Assembly: GCA_030248225.1 (NCBI GenBank)
Contig: JASANE010010222.1
Coordinates: 1 to 64,000, forward strand
Length of the DNA stretch: 64,000 nt
Origin: Trileptium ribeirensis
Taxonomy: Eukaryota; Nematoda; Enoplea; Enoplida; Thoracostomopsidae
Direction: 5' to 3'
Part shown: positions 35,001 to 47,000 of the stretch, in pieces
Numbering within the stretch: position 1 is the first letter of the stretch
How the letters are laid out: the number at the start of each line of letters is the position of its first letter
Translations under genes and position numbers: made by a program
The notes under the pieces: model-generated
Seen by the model: the letters and a program-made list of their open reading frames with translations, nothing else
Databases searched by the model: none
What the model was told of the DNA's origin: nothing

Positions 35001-38000
35001 GCAAAAAATCTTCGTTGTATCAAAAGATGATACCTTTCTATAATAGCGTATAACTCGCTGTGCATAGCGTCGATTTCCGATACCACAAGTGGTGCGCTTT
35101 TGGAGCAGTTCCAGTCGATACTTTTTGGTCATAAACATTGGTCCCAAGCAACCTCGAGCTGGGCTTTCTATAATTTAAGTACGATATACATAATTAACAA
35201 AAATTAGCAGTAATATAGTTGAGCCTTCCTCAGAGGTTATTTATGCGCGCGACAGCAAATGTCCTTTAGAAGCCAAAATATTAGAATGGATTTGAGTAAC
35301 TATTATATTATATGATATATTTTGTACAAATACAAATAAAAAATTTTTATTTTCTATGCTACATATGAAACTTTTCATTTAATGCAGATTTTCGCTTCTA
35401 AAACGCATTAGTACGGTAAGGTTCATTAAATGCCGTCAGCACAGATTGTTTCCTAATATGCGCGGAACGTTACCAGATAGTTTATAACAGAACAACATTG
35501 AAGAACAAGTGTACTTAGACAAAAAAGAAAGATATAATTTGCAACGTTATATGTGAAATAAATGTTTCAGTTTGCGAAACATGGTTCTCATTATTGTGTT
35601 TATAGATGATTTTACCGTTGATTATATACTATACATTTAAAATGATTAAATCTTCGTGGTTGTCACGTACGTAAGCACTCTGTCACACGGTACCCTTGTT
35701 TGGCTAGCTCAGTTTTCTATCAAAACTGATGATTAGGCGAGAATATTAGTTCCAAAATCCAAAGAATCCTTAGAAGTCTGTAATGGTTGTTGGCTGGGTA
35801 TGTTTTTCATTTAAATGTCTTGTATGCTTCAAAATCAAAAATTTTTTGCTTTCTTCCGTTTTATTCTTTTCTTACGCTTAAAAAACAGATTGTTTAGAAT
35901 GTAAAAGCAGTATGTGTTTTTTATTTCTACTCGCTCAGTTTTCACTGTAAATTCAGTACAACGTCCCGGTCTTTGCATCGGTGCTGACTGAATACTTCCT
36001 GTATTTAAAAAATTTATAAAATATCCTTAATAAATGTTACAATAAAAAATTTATTTAATATTTTAGTAATGTGATAATATATTTTAAAAATTCAAAATTA
36101 AACAAGAATTTTTGAAAATAAATAAAAAATTCTGAAAATAAGTGTTTGTAACAAAATTTAATACGAAAAATATAAAATAATAAATAAAAAATAATATAAA
36201 TATAATATAAATATAAATATAATATAATAATAATATAAATATAAAAATAATATAAATATAATAATAATATAAATATAATATAAATATAATAATAAAATAA
36301 AAATAATATAAATAATTAAAATAATGAAAAAAGAATTCCATAATTTACTGTATGGACAAGAACATAACAGACATCCATTTGGCTGAGCGACTAGTTCACA
36401 ACTGCGACCAACGCCGTAACTGCACGGTAACAGTTCTTCTTCGCGGCATTTGGCTGGAAGAATTAATAGCGATTACACAAAATAGAATCATATACTAAGC
36501 GCCTCAGTCGGCAGATTCCGAACTAATATGGCATTTATACTTTAAAGACACTTGAAACACAAAAAAGAAAACAAAAGGCAAAACCAGAATCCGATCTATC
36601 AGTCCGTGAAGAACATTGCTAGTATATTAGCCGTTACAAATTCAAAAATTTAAAAATTCAAAAAAGAATAGATATTCGCTCGCACGGGGCGTACTGGGGA
36701 GCATCCTTCAGTTTGATATTGGCGTCCCCCAGTTTACAACTGCAAAAAAATTTAACCATGCTATCGTTATATTACTATGCTGAGTTGACCTCCACAATGA
36801 GTGGGTGCCCCCAGTTGAAATTTCCTGGTGACGCCCCAGCTGCATGGTCGGCGTTGTAACCGCCAACTTTCACATAGCCAAAAGTAATAAAAGGCGTAGC
36901 TAGAGGACTATATCTTTGAGACAACATGGTATAAATCATTATTTGTTATAAAGCTGCGGATTTGATACTAAAATTGTGCATATTTTCAAATATATCCAAC
37001 CAAGGCCAAACGGCAGTTGGGAATAACTTAATTTCATAATGCTAATAGTGAAACTATATCTTACACATTTTAAGCACCTTGGTCGGCAATTTCCAACTAC
37101 AGTTAAAAATGGTTACAAAATTATTTGAAAAACAAAGCAGCAAATTGAATTGGGAACTAAGAAGCTTAGTTATGTAATGAAAACAATATATCACCGCCAG
37201 AAAATATAACTTATAAACTAATTCATTTGGAACATTCGTTTGGATCATCGGCGTCGCAATTTTGCATGGACACAGCCAAAGTTTACAAAAGCACTAATAA
37301 GAGAATATATGTTCGCTGCAAAATAGTATAAGTTATCCTTCAATTCTATAAAGCTGTGGATTTGATACAAAAATTGCATATTTTGCCGAATTTGGTGCAG
37401 TAAAGGTTCAACAGTATCTGGAAATTACAGTCGACAAACTACCCACTTTAGCATGAAATGACGCAATGTTGTCATTCTGCATCAGCTACATTTCTGAACG
37501 TGTGTTGGTAACAAATGAATGTCCTTAACACATATCGTACAAATATTTTTTGTTCAAACACGCCTTTGTAAGACATTTTTTCAAAACATGAAGGCAAATT
37601 TTTTTAGGATTTATATACATAATCCATACAGGGAAAACATTTATCGAGTTCGTAATACTTACTGTTTTCTATAGTTGCTTCTGCAGTGCATTATCGATAC
37701 TTAACAGAGCGCTTATTACAGCTTGGTGTCCTAAAAGCTTTGGTGTAATGATCGATATAGTAGAATCTGTTGGAGTCAGTTCCATCATTATTGTATGCAC
37801 GATTATTTATATTGCGAAAAATTTGCAAAATTAACAATAATTATAAAACCAATATGGAGGTAGAATCACGAATCATGCTATGCGAATGTGGCTGTTATCA
37901 AATATTGCTTGTGATGTTAAACTTGTGATTAAAAGTTTAACTTAGGGGTTCTCAGGCATGGGAAACTCATTGCTAATGTTGATCTTGCTCTGCGATCTAT

Positions 38001-41000
38001 GGTTCCATTGGTATCCGGGTATGGCGCAGCCATGGTTCATCTACCTAAAATTCCCATAACAGCTTGCATTTAAGGGGTTTTGGTGCATGAGAAACTTATC
38101 GCCGGTGTTAGTTTTGTTCAAACTTGTGCGGTATTGTGTGATATCCACATATAGCATATCGACGTATGCTATCGAGAGCTGATTGGCTGTGCAAACAAAA
38201 GGCGTAGGTGTGCATATGCTTCACTACGTTCTGCAATCTCGATAGAGTTACTAGTATCGCAGCTACATCAGGGTAGCAGCATGCTAGTCGAAAGAGGGGG
38301 ACTGACTCAAAGTGAAACGAAAATTAATTGCGCCATAACGCTAAAGCAATATTTTTTCCGTTTTTGGTAGAAAAATAGGGCGAGCGGCGCTCCCATCTCT
38401 TGCTACGCCCTTGGGCTATATATTCGACGGTGAACAGCATACATGTAGATAACACAAGTTAGCAAGACTCAGAAACGGTTTCACTGGTAACGATCGTAAA
38501 GGATTACCTTGAGCTCCTCATCTCGTTATTATCATGAGATATCCTAACAATATGTAGATAGAGTTTTATGGGTAATGATGTTAATGGGTTTAAACGGTAA
38601 CTTAGCAAAATGGAGAAAGTATTCTATAGGTTTAAAGTATTGCCATGAGTTATCGGTCTCATTGAATTCATGAGATACCTTAACAAGATATAGAAAGAGC
38701 TTCGTGGTTAATGACTTTAAAGAGTAACCATGAGATCTTCATGTCAATGAATTCAAGGCATTGCTTGAGAAAGTGTACTGCATCACAGTGGGTTTGATAC
38801 ATTATCATTTTCGTGAAATGTTTTCAATACAGTGTATACTAAACATTCATTTTGACTCCGTTTAGGCACTGGAGTCGCCAATATTTCTTCGTCATCGAAT
38901 CTGAAACTCGACCACAATTTTTGTCGGGAAGAAACAAAGTATTCAAAGGCTCCGAGATTCTCAACGTTTTCTAAATCCACAGAGAAAAAATATGCCGCCC
39001 GCAATACATGGCGAAATGCCATATTGTTCGCCAATATCTCACATTGCATAATCCTTCATAGTTTTTTTTTATAATTATAAACGTAAACATACCATATGGC
39101 TGACGAATCCGAGCAAGTTCAGGCAGTAGTATAAAGGGATCCGACACATTATTTCCGATCATATTTGGTTGAGTCCATTTTCGACGTTGTTGTTGTTGTT
39201 CTTCTTGTATATCTTGCAGCGACGCTGCTTTTCGAACAGAAAAATCTGACTCGACATAAAATTTTGCATTCGGTAAGTTTTCAAGTATACTCCATTGTTC
39301 TAAAGGCTGTTGATTGGTTTGTAAGAACCGCTGACGTTCGTATCGCAGCAGGCTCGAGCGTTTCCGGCTTTGATCACCGTTCCATGAATTCCACCGCTTA
39401 ATATCAGTACTTGTAATTTGCTTTCCACCCGTTGTTGCTGATCCAAGATCAGATGGGTTCACCCTATTGGTTAGATGTTCATGCGCCTCGGTACGGTTGG
39501 TATTTCGCAAAAAATTGTTGTTACTTAGTCTATAGTTTGGTGATTCGACAAGAGTTTGCCGAACAACTTTTCGGTACATTGGTGCACCTACGATCAAAGC
39601 ATTTGCTACAGGTCGAAGTTCATTCGATGTGGAGCCACCCCATTTGAGGCGGTCTCTATTTCCCTGAAATGTTGCGTTGTGATCGGCGTCAATTGGTTTT
39701 ACAGAAAAGCCTGACCTTGAAAATAAGTTATATCTTCCTTGATTAGCTTGGCTATTGCGTGTTGTGCTTAAAGACCGATAATTGCCGCTCTGACGATCAT
39801 CAACATTATCAACCAAATGATAGTTTTCTTGATAAATTCTTTTGTTAAAATTTGAATGCTTTCGAACCGGTGGAAGTTGTACCGCCGATACAGTCAGACC
39901 ACTTACGGCTTGATTCAAATTCCGCCTACTCAGGTTAATATTATTTTGATTCGCAGCTGATCTTGCCTTTTGACTTGCAGCAATATTTTGAAAATAAACA
40001 TTCGACCGCGAATTACTATCTGATGAAGTATCTTGGTTTCTATTCCAGATATCGGCTTTGTCGCTTCCGTTGAGCTGACTGTTCCTTCGGTTGTATTTCA
40101 AACTTGTCGCAGCATTATTGTTCAATTTGGCCCCAGTTTTGTAAGCGATGAATGCGCCATCTTCTTCGTCACCTTCATCTTTGCCATAACGCTCGATACC
40201 ATTTCCAACTACTTGGTTACTAGATTTTCTTTCATTGAAACCAGTAGGATACTTGTGACGACCATATATCGATGCCGGTGATGGCCTTTCAATTCTTGGA
40301 CTAAACGTATACGATGTTGCCGCGCCAAGCTTTTGTTTTCCGTGACGAACTTGTCGTGCCTGTGAATTGGTGTTCTTCGTTTGTTGATAGCTTTGCACCG
40401 GTTTCGATGATAGCGCCGACGTATAATTATCATATCCATTTAACCTATTGCGGCCGTCAATGCGGGTATTGACCACTTTACTGTTTGACATCCTTGGTGG
40501 AGTAAGCAAGTGCCTATCGGCATCACTACTGGGCCGCCGAACGTTACCTAGCTGATCTCGAGGTTGGCCAAAGCTCACAAAATATTGTGGTTGTTTTTGC
40601 TGTGGATCTCTCTCCGGAGCATCTTCATGATCATTGTTATTATATTTGTATTGCGAAGATGACTTGGTCTGACTTACTTTGTCATTATAATAATTGTCAT
40701 TCACTTTGTTATTAGCATTAAACGGTCCCTTGCCACCTCCGAGCCGATAATTTGTGACATATTTTCCAACATGGCGACGCCCTTCGTTACTACTTGCGCT
40801 TTTGTAGTTTGTTGAAATTGCAGCGGCGTTAGTCCGATGATATTTGTGAATAGAATCCTGAGAAACAGCTAACCGTTTTGGTGCTGATAGTTCGGGCTGA
40901 TTGCTAAACGCTGAAGTCGACGATGATAATGAAGAGGGTGATGACTTGAAGCCAAAATAGCGCTCTTCCTTTGGTCCTGAAAACATCAACGTCGTAGAAA

Positions 41001-44000
41001 TTCAGCTTAGTTATCTACATAAGGGACATATAAAGTTTTTTAGTAACGGGCTATCCAGATCTGTGCAAAATATTTTATGAAACAGGAGAATTGCACTATG
41101 AGATCAGTAAATATATGCTTTTTGACATAAAGGCTATAAAAAAGTCTCATAAACGAAGCTTGCTTCTGTGACCCCGTGAATTGAAATGTGTTGCAAATTT
41201 GTACGTAAGCAACTAACGTATCTACTGCCGCTGCTCCTCCTCCGATACCTTTAGATATATGGAAAATAGTTCAAAATTAATACCTTTCTTAGGGTTATTT
41301 GGTACAAAATGGATTACACTGGGAGTAATTTGACTCGCTGAATCTATTAGAATGGATTGTGAGATTTGGGCTCCGATGTCCCGGTAAGGCGTTATGGGAT
41401 TCAGGGCATCCTCGAGATGAGACCACTCCCTATTATGACCATCAGGGGTCCAACGATCGAAAGAATGACGTTGATGTCGTATAAAGTAATTTGACCCGCT
41501 GAGTTGATTAGAATGGTTAATGTTGTCCTCCAAGGTTTGGGTAAAGTTTTATGGGTCTTTTCTTTTAGCACCCAGCCCGAATTTGGTCAATTTTTAAGAT
41601 ACAAAGCTTATTTTGGTATCAAGCGATTCAGCTTAATCAGCCGGTTCAGAGAATACTCACATTTACCCATATAACTGAAAAAATTTTTTTCGATTTTTTG
41701 AGGTCCCAAGAACCCCAAAATTTTGTCCTTCAGAATATGGTCATGTTGAGTGCCGTTCGAGTCGGTTTGATGAGATAAATCCATTGGTGTGTATTTTATT
41801 GAAATCTACGCCACCGTCATGAGGACCCAAGTAACCCTGAAGGGCGGAAATAAAATGCAGGCCATGATGTTCTCGATATACTAAGCCTAAGTCTTAGTCT
41901 TAACCTTAGCTAAGGCCCTTATGTGAGACACACACTAAGCCTAAGCCTAAGTCGGGGGGCCGCCGCCCCCCGAACCCCCGCTCTAAAAGCTGTTCTTTTT
42001 TCTAACGTAAAGACGTAACTCATCAGGGTTACTTAAGCCTCACATAATTTTCTAACGGTGGCGTAGATTTCAATAAAATATACGCCAGTGGATTTCTCTC
42101 ATCAAACTGAGTCGAACGGTATTAACATGACCATATTCCGAAGAAAAAAATCTGAACTGCCTCATTGAGCTGAATCGATTGATACCAAAATCAGCTCTGT
42201 ATTTTTAAAATTGACCAAATTCGGGCTGGGGGGGGGCAAAAAGAAAAGACCCAGTGTTATGGAGGTCAGGGCACGATCGGGAGGGCACCACTTCCTTTAT
42301 GAGTTTCAGAGGTAAAAAAATCGGAGAAAATGAAGTTACCGTCATATAGGGTAATTTCCCACTTGACGTGTCGCCACGGGACCCCAGACAGTTTTTGTAA
42401 ATTCCTGGACGCAGTCAAGCGATGTATAATCTAAACATATTAACGCACATACCCTGATAAGGGACCTGAAATATCAACTAATAGTCTGTCTTGTCGCCAA
42501 GATGACGAATTGTGAGTGATGAATACATAATTTAGAGAAATACACATAGCTATAAGCCTCCAAATTCCAGCCATGTTGCATAAGTAATTGAGAAGATACA
42601 CCCGATTATTGTACTCGTAATGTACAAATACATAGCTGATGAACTGCTCTACGAAATTGGACCATAAACACTAATATAGCTCGCGCGATTGCGGACATAT
42701 ATATAACCATTTTTGTGTTTTTTGGTTCCATGGGTTCATAGAAATATTCGTTTTGACCCAACCCTGCAGTTCAAGTAATTACAATAGCAGTACACCCTTT
42801 GTAGCTACAAATACAAATAGTATAAATTGCTCTACAGTATGTCACCTAAAAGTTTTATATAATAATTTTATAGGTTAAAGAGATATAATTTTTGAGTATT
42901 TTCGGTCCCATGGCCCCATTAAAAACGTCTTTTCATACAACTCTGCAGCTTAAGTAGTGATAATAGTAGAACACCATCTGCAGCTACATATTTGATAGAT
43001 TGTTCTATAAAACTAGTAAATCTATCGAGGCTGCAGAACGTAGTGAATAAATCAAACACGCTTGGGATGCACTCGGTAAATCGACCATGTCGGTTCGAAT
43101 GAGCCCAAGATCATGAAAATAGGTTAAGCCGTTCCCGAGTTATGGTCGATCACACACACAGAGACGGAATTTATAAGATTTCACCCCTGCAACGCACAAT
43201 ATCCACAATGTTTCACTACGTTCTGATGACACAAAAATCCCATATATCTCGAGTGGTTGTGGAAGTATTACCACTTCCGTGTATTTTGGTCAATTTTAGA
43301 ACCTGTTTTGACCGTAATCTTACATCCTAAAATAACCTCGTAGCACAAACTAGAACCTTAATAGCTCAACAAAATGAGCACACTTTGGCTCAGATATTAA
43401 CACTGGTCGTCTAGTTACGTTAAGTAACGTGATTTTATGGGCCCTACCGGGACTTGAGCCCTTTGGACCAGTGTTTTTTGGTGAAGATGTTAGAATATGG
43501 TTTCGCACCTAAATAAAGGGCACAAATAGAAATTTCAAGTTTTCAGATGGACTACGAATCAATTTGCCCAGCCAAAGCTGAGTTATTCGTGTTACACTAA
43601 AAAATCCACAAACACACGCCACCAAATTTCACAGTCCTGACCAATGAGAATTCTTCGTTGGTACTCAGAATTCAAATATTACTGTAAGAGTTTATTCACA
43701 TTGAAACTGCACTCTGATCCGGTTTAGTTCCGATCTGATCCGATCTCATAGAGCACGTACAGTTTATTAGATCTCAATCGGGGAATGGGTGTTAAAATAT
43801 ACATACAAAGGCACGTCGTATAAGGTTACGATATGCGCAGAATTCGATCGTATCGTTTCAGATCAGATTGAATACTGTGAAAACAAGCATAATGTATATA
43901 TGAAAAATTATAAAAACACAATCATTGTATAGTATATTACAAAATAGAATGTATAAAAATGAAAACGATATTTATACAAAAATAATTTTGCTATTAAGTG

Positions 44001-47000
44001 CAGACAAATATTTGTCAAGCATTAGGTTATGTTCAACCCCAATACATATTTTAAAGATATAACAACTGACGCAACGTCGACTGACTTGTGTGACGAGCGC
44101 CTGCCGATGCATTTTCAGCTTTCATAATCTCAATGCTTTTCAAACATTATATTTAACAGCTACGTTCACACTTTCAAATTTTCAATTCAAAGTTTGGGTT
44201 TAAAATTTGAACTCAAAATTTGTCCTTTTAATCAAAATTTCTAAGTTCCTTTAATAAAGTGAAAGTGTGAACACAGTTCAAACTATTGTACCGTATAACT
44301 TGATCTAACAGGAAGAAAAGTATATTATCTAGGAAAATTTTGAGTTAAATTTTGTTAATACACTGTAAAATTAAAGTACCGCGATCTGGCACATTTTTCC
44401 GTTGAAATTAGCAAAATTTTAATGAAATATAGAGCGTACTTAATATATATGAATGATTTTGTACGAATTTGGATTCTGTATGTTTGACCGTAAGAACGCA
44501 TGTAAAGTTTTGTGCTAGTTAAGTTCTAAATTATTATCAATCTTATTGTACCCAGTTATTCTTCGAATGGGCGCTGTCTGAGACCATTTTAAGGGTTATT
44601 ATGCCTTAATAGGTCAATCATTTGTAAGGTTTATTACACGTTTAAACTAAACGTTACAGGTCATAGGTGTCTGAGATCCGTTGACATAGAGGTAGAATAT
44701 GGTTTCGGCATGGCGGGTGTGCGTGGTGGCATTATGCTAGAGTGCTAAACAGAACTCTCGCCGCCCCTCACATTTCCTCATAAACTTTTTTAATTTCTCC
44801 TTAACTTTTTTTAATTTTACCTGTAATTTCTAAAATATTCCGAGCGCTTTAGGCTAGCGTGAGAACGTAGGCGAAATATCAGCCGATATAAATATGGATT
44901 AGGAAGCCATAACCTCACAGTGAAACTCCCTATTTCCCCTATGAAAAGTATGCCATATGCGGCTCCCTGGACACCAATAAAGGTACCTTTTAGCACATAT
45001 GATATAACAGACAACCAGCATTTTGTCTTACTTGGAGCATTGCACTTGATACAGTACATGAAGATAACGTTGTTTTCCGGATTGACATAGCTTCTTGGTC
45101 GTGTTCGACCCTTGATCCCGAATTGTCTTCCAGAATTCCCGAGTTCTCTAGCATCGCCGTCGTCATAGTTCCGTGTCCATGTGCTGTCGGAATTATCACG
45201 GCCGCCATCCTCAATTTCACGGTCACCACGTCTCAACTCTTGACGACAAGCGATGCGTTTATATGCGAATTGACAAAGACCATTTATTGGATCGTAGCGG
45301 GCAACGTAGCAAAAATCCAACCTTTCAAAACAGTATCGAACACAGTCGGTTTCAGAACGGATATCGGTTGCATTGGCATAAAATAATAATTCCTCATCAG
45401 GCGAGGTGGTTGTACGAAAGGAAAGAATGCCGTCGCATACTAAAATTACCAAAACGATACACACCGTTTTATTATATAAACAAAAGTTGGAACCAGGCGT
45501 CAGGATGTCCTATTCAACATTTTTAATTTAGTTTTTGGATTTTTATTTTCAAATAGCCTTAATTATAATGTCAATTTTCCCGGTAGCTGAGAATTCGCCA
45601 TCCGCAGCGTTAGGTATATATTAAATAACGAAAATTTACCGCTATCCTAATTGGTGGAAAATTCATGTAATGGCGGTGGAACAAGATTTTAGGTACCATT
45701 CAACTTATCTACTTGCGCTGGTTCCGAAAATGTTTATTAGGGCAACATTTATGAAAAAAATTCTTCGATTTTTTCACTTGTCCCTTAATTACCAATAATT
45801 TTTTAAAAATTTCTTCAGCCGACAATATTAAGCAAAGCTTTTGGCTAACAATCGGTAGAAAAAGCTACATACCCTTCCCAGAGCCAACAAAATAACAAAA
45901 ATTAATAATATGAATGGAAGCTAGTGCTGAGAAGAGATGAGCCTGATTTTAAAGTGATCTCCTTTAGAGGTCAAGGATGACGGGGTCATCAGCCTATGGC
46001 CGTGCAGCTGAAATGATGTTGGATCCCTTAAATATTAGTACAACTAGGAAAGGACCAAAAATTTGATAAGTGAATTCGATAACCATTATATACAAATACA
46101 AATTTTATGAATCACGACGCCGAACTGGCAAAAATATAAATAATTTTGTACTGAATTGGTCAATAATTTTAATTGTAATTGCATCATATTGCATCATTTC
46201 ATCACATTTACAACAAACTACTATAAATATTGAAATAGAACTCTTTTTTCTCATAAAATTTGTGCTTCTATTATATACAAAGTACATAAATTGCTATTAT
46301 TTCAATTATTTAAGCAACGCCCAAAATTCATAATGATTACTTGGAGATCTTGGGTTCATGCGAAACTAGGCAAGCAATAATAACTGCAGCTGTACAAAAT
46401 TTGGCGCTAGCTTATCTGGACTAAATACTGAAGACGTTGTTTACGGTATAAATTAGAAGGGTGTCAAACAGCCATGTTAAGTGTCTCAAACTCAAACATC
46501 TCAAAATACTGTGTAAAAGTAAAAAGTATCTTATGTCAAAGTTCGAATTATAATTTTACTTTTTTTATTTTTCACACGAACGGTTTTATCACATCCACCA
46601 GGATGCGACATTGTTTTAACGCTAGTCAAGCTGTGCATTCTTGATTTTTATTAACGTTTATGGTACAATCAAGCAAGTTACAGAAGAAATTATTAGTTTT
46701 GCTACATTCCAACAATTAAATTTTGCATTTCGGATGAACAGTGAATATCCGAAATCAATCAATCAAATCAATGAGACGTTCTTAAAACCTTAGAGCGCAA
46801 ATGCAAAAAGCAACAAGTTATGGAACGAAAAAGCAATCGGACGCTATGGACTTAAAGAGAATTCGGTACCCTGGACTTTACGGGATGTCCAACTGTCGTT
46901 GCATTTGAAGGTCTAACCGAGACTTGGTTCTTCATAGCCGAGTTTGATGAACATTGTTGAATTCAGTCATGCCGTTTTCCGAAACGAAACTTTAAGGTTT

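Noticed and set aside
36084..36341. 85-codon minus-strand frame of Ile, Tyr and Phe
   Set aside because: Pure A/T low-complexity tract without a stop codon by chance.
41222..41533. 103-codon minus-strand open frame in the intron of the PAN gene
   Set aside because: It spans a degenerate two-copy direct repeat, lacks splice sites in phase with the neighbouring exons and has no Cys or domain-like pattern.
45464..45464. Start of the PAN protein at this position (hydrophobic VCIVLVILVCDG)
   Set aside because: The codon is GTG, no ATG exists in frame before an upstream stop, and a good acceptor at 45440 plus a signal-peptide exon at 48751-48835 explains the N-terminus better.
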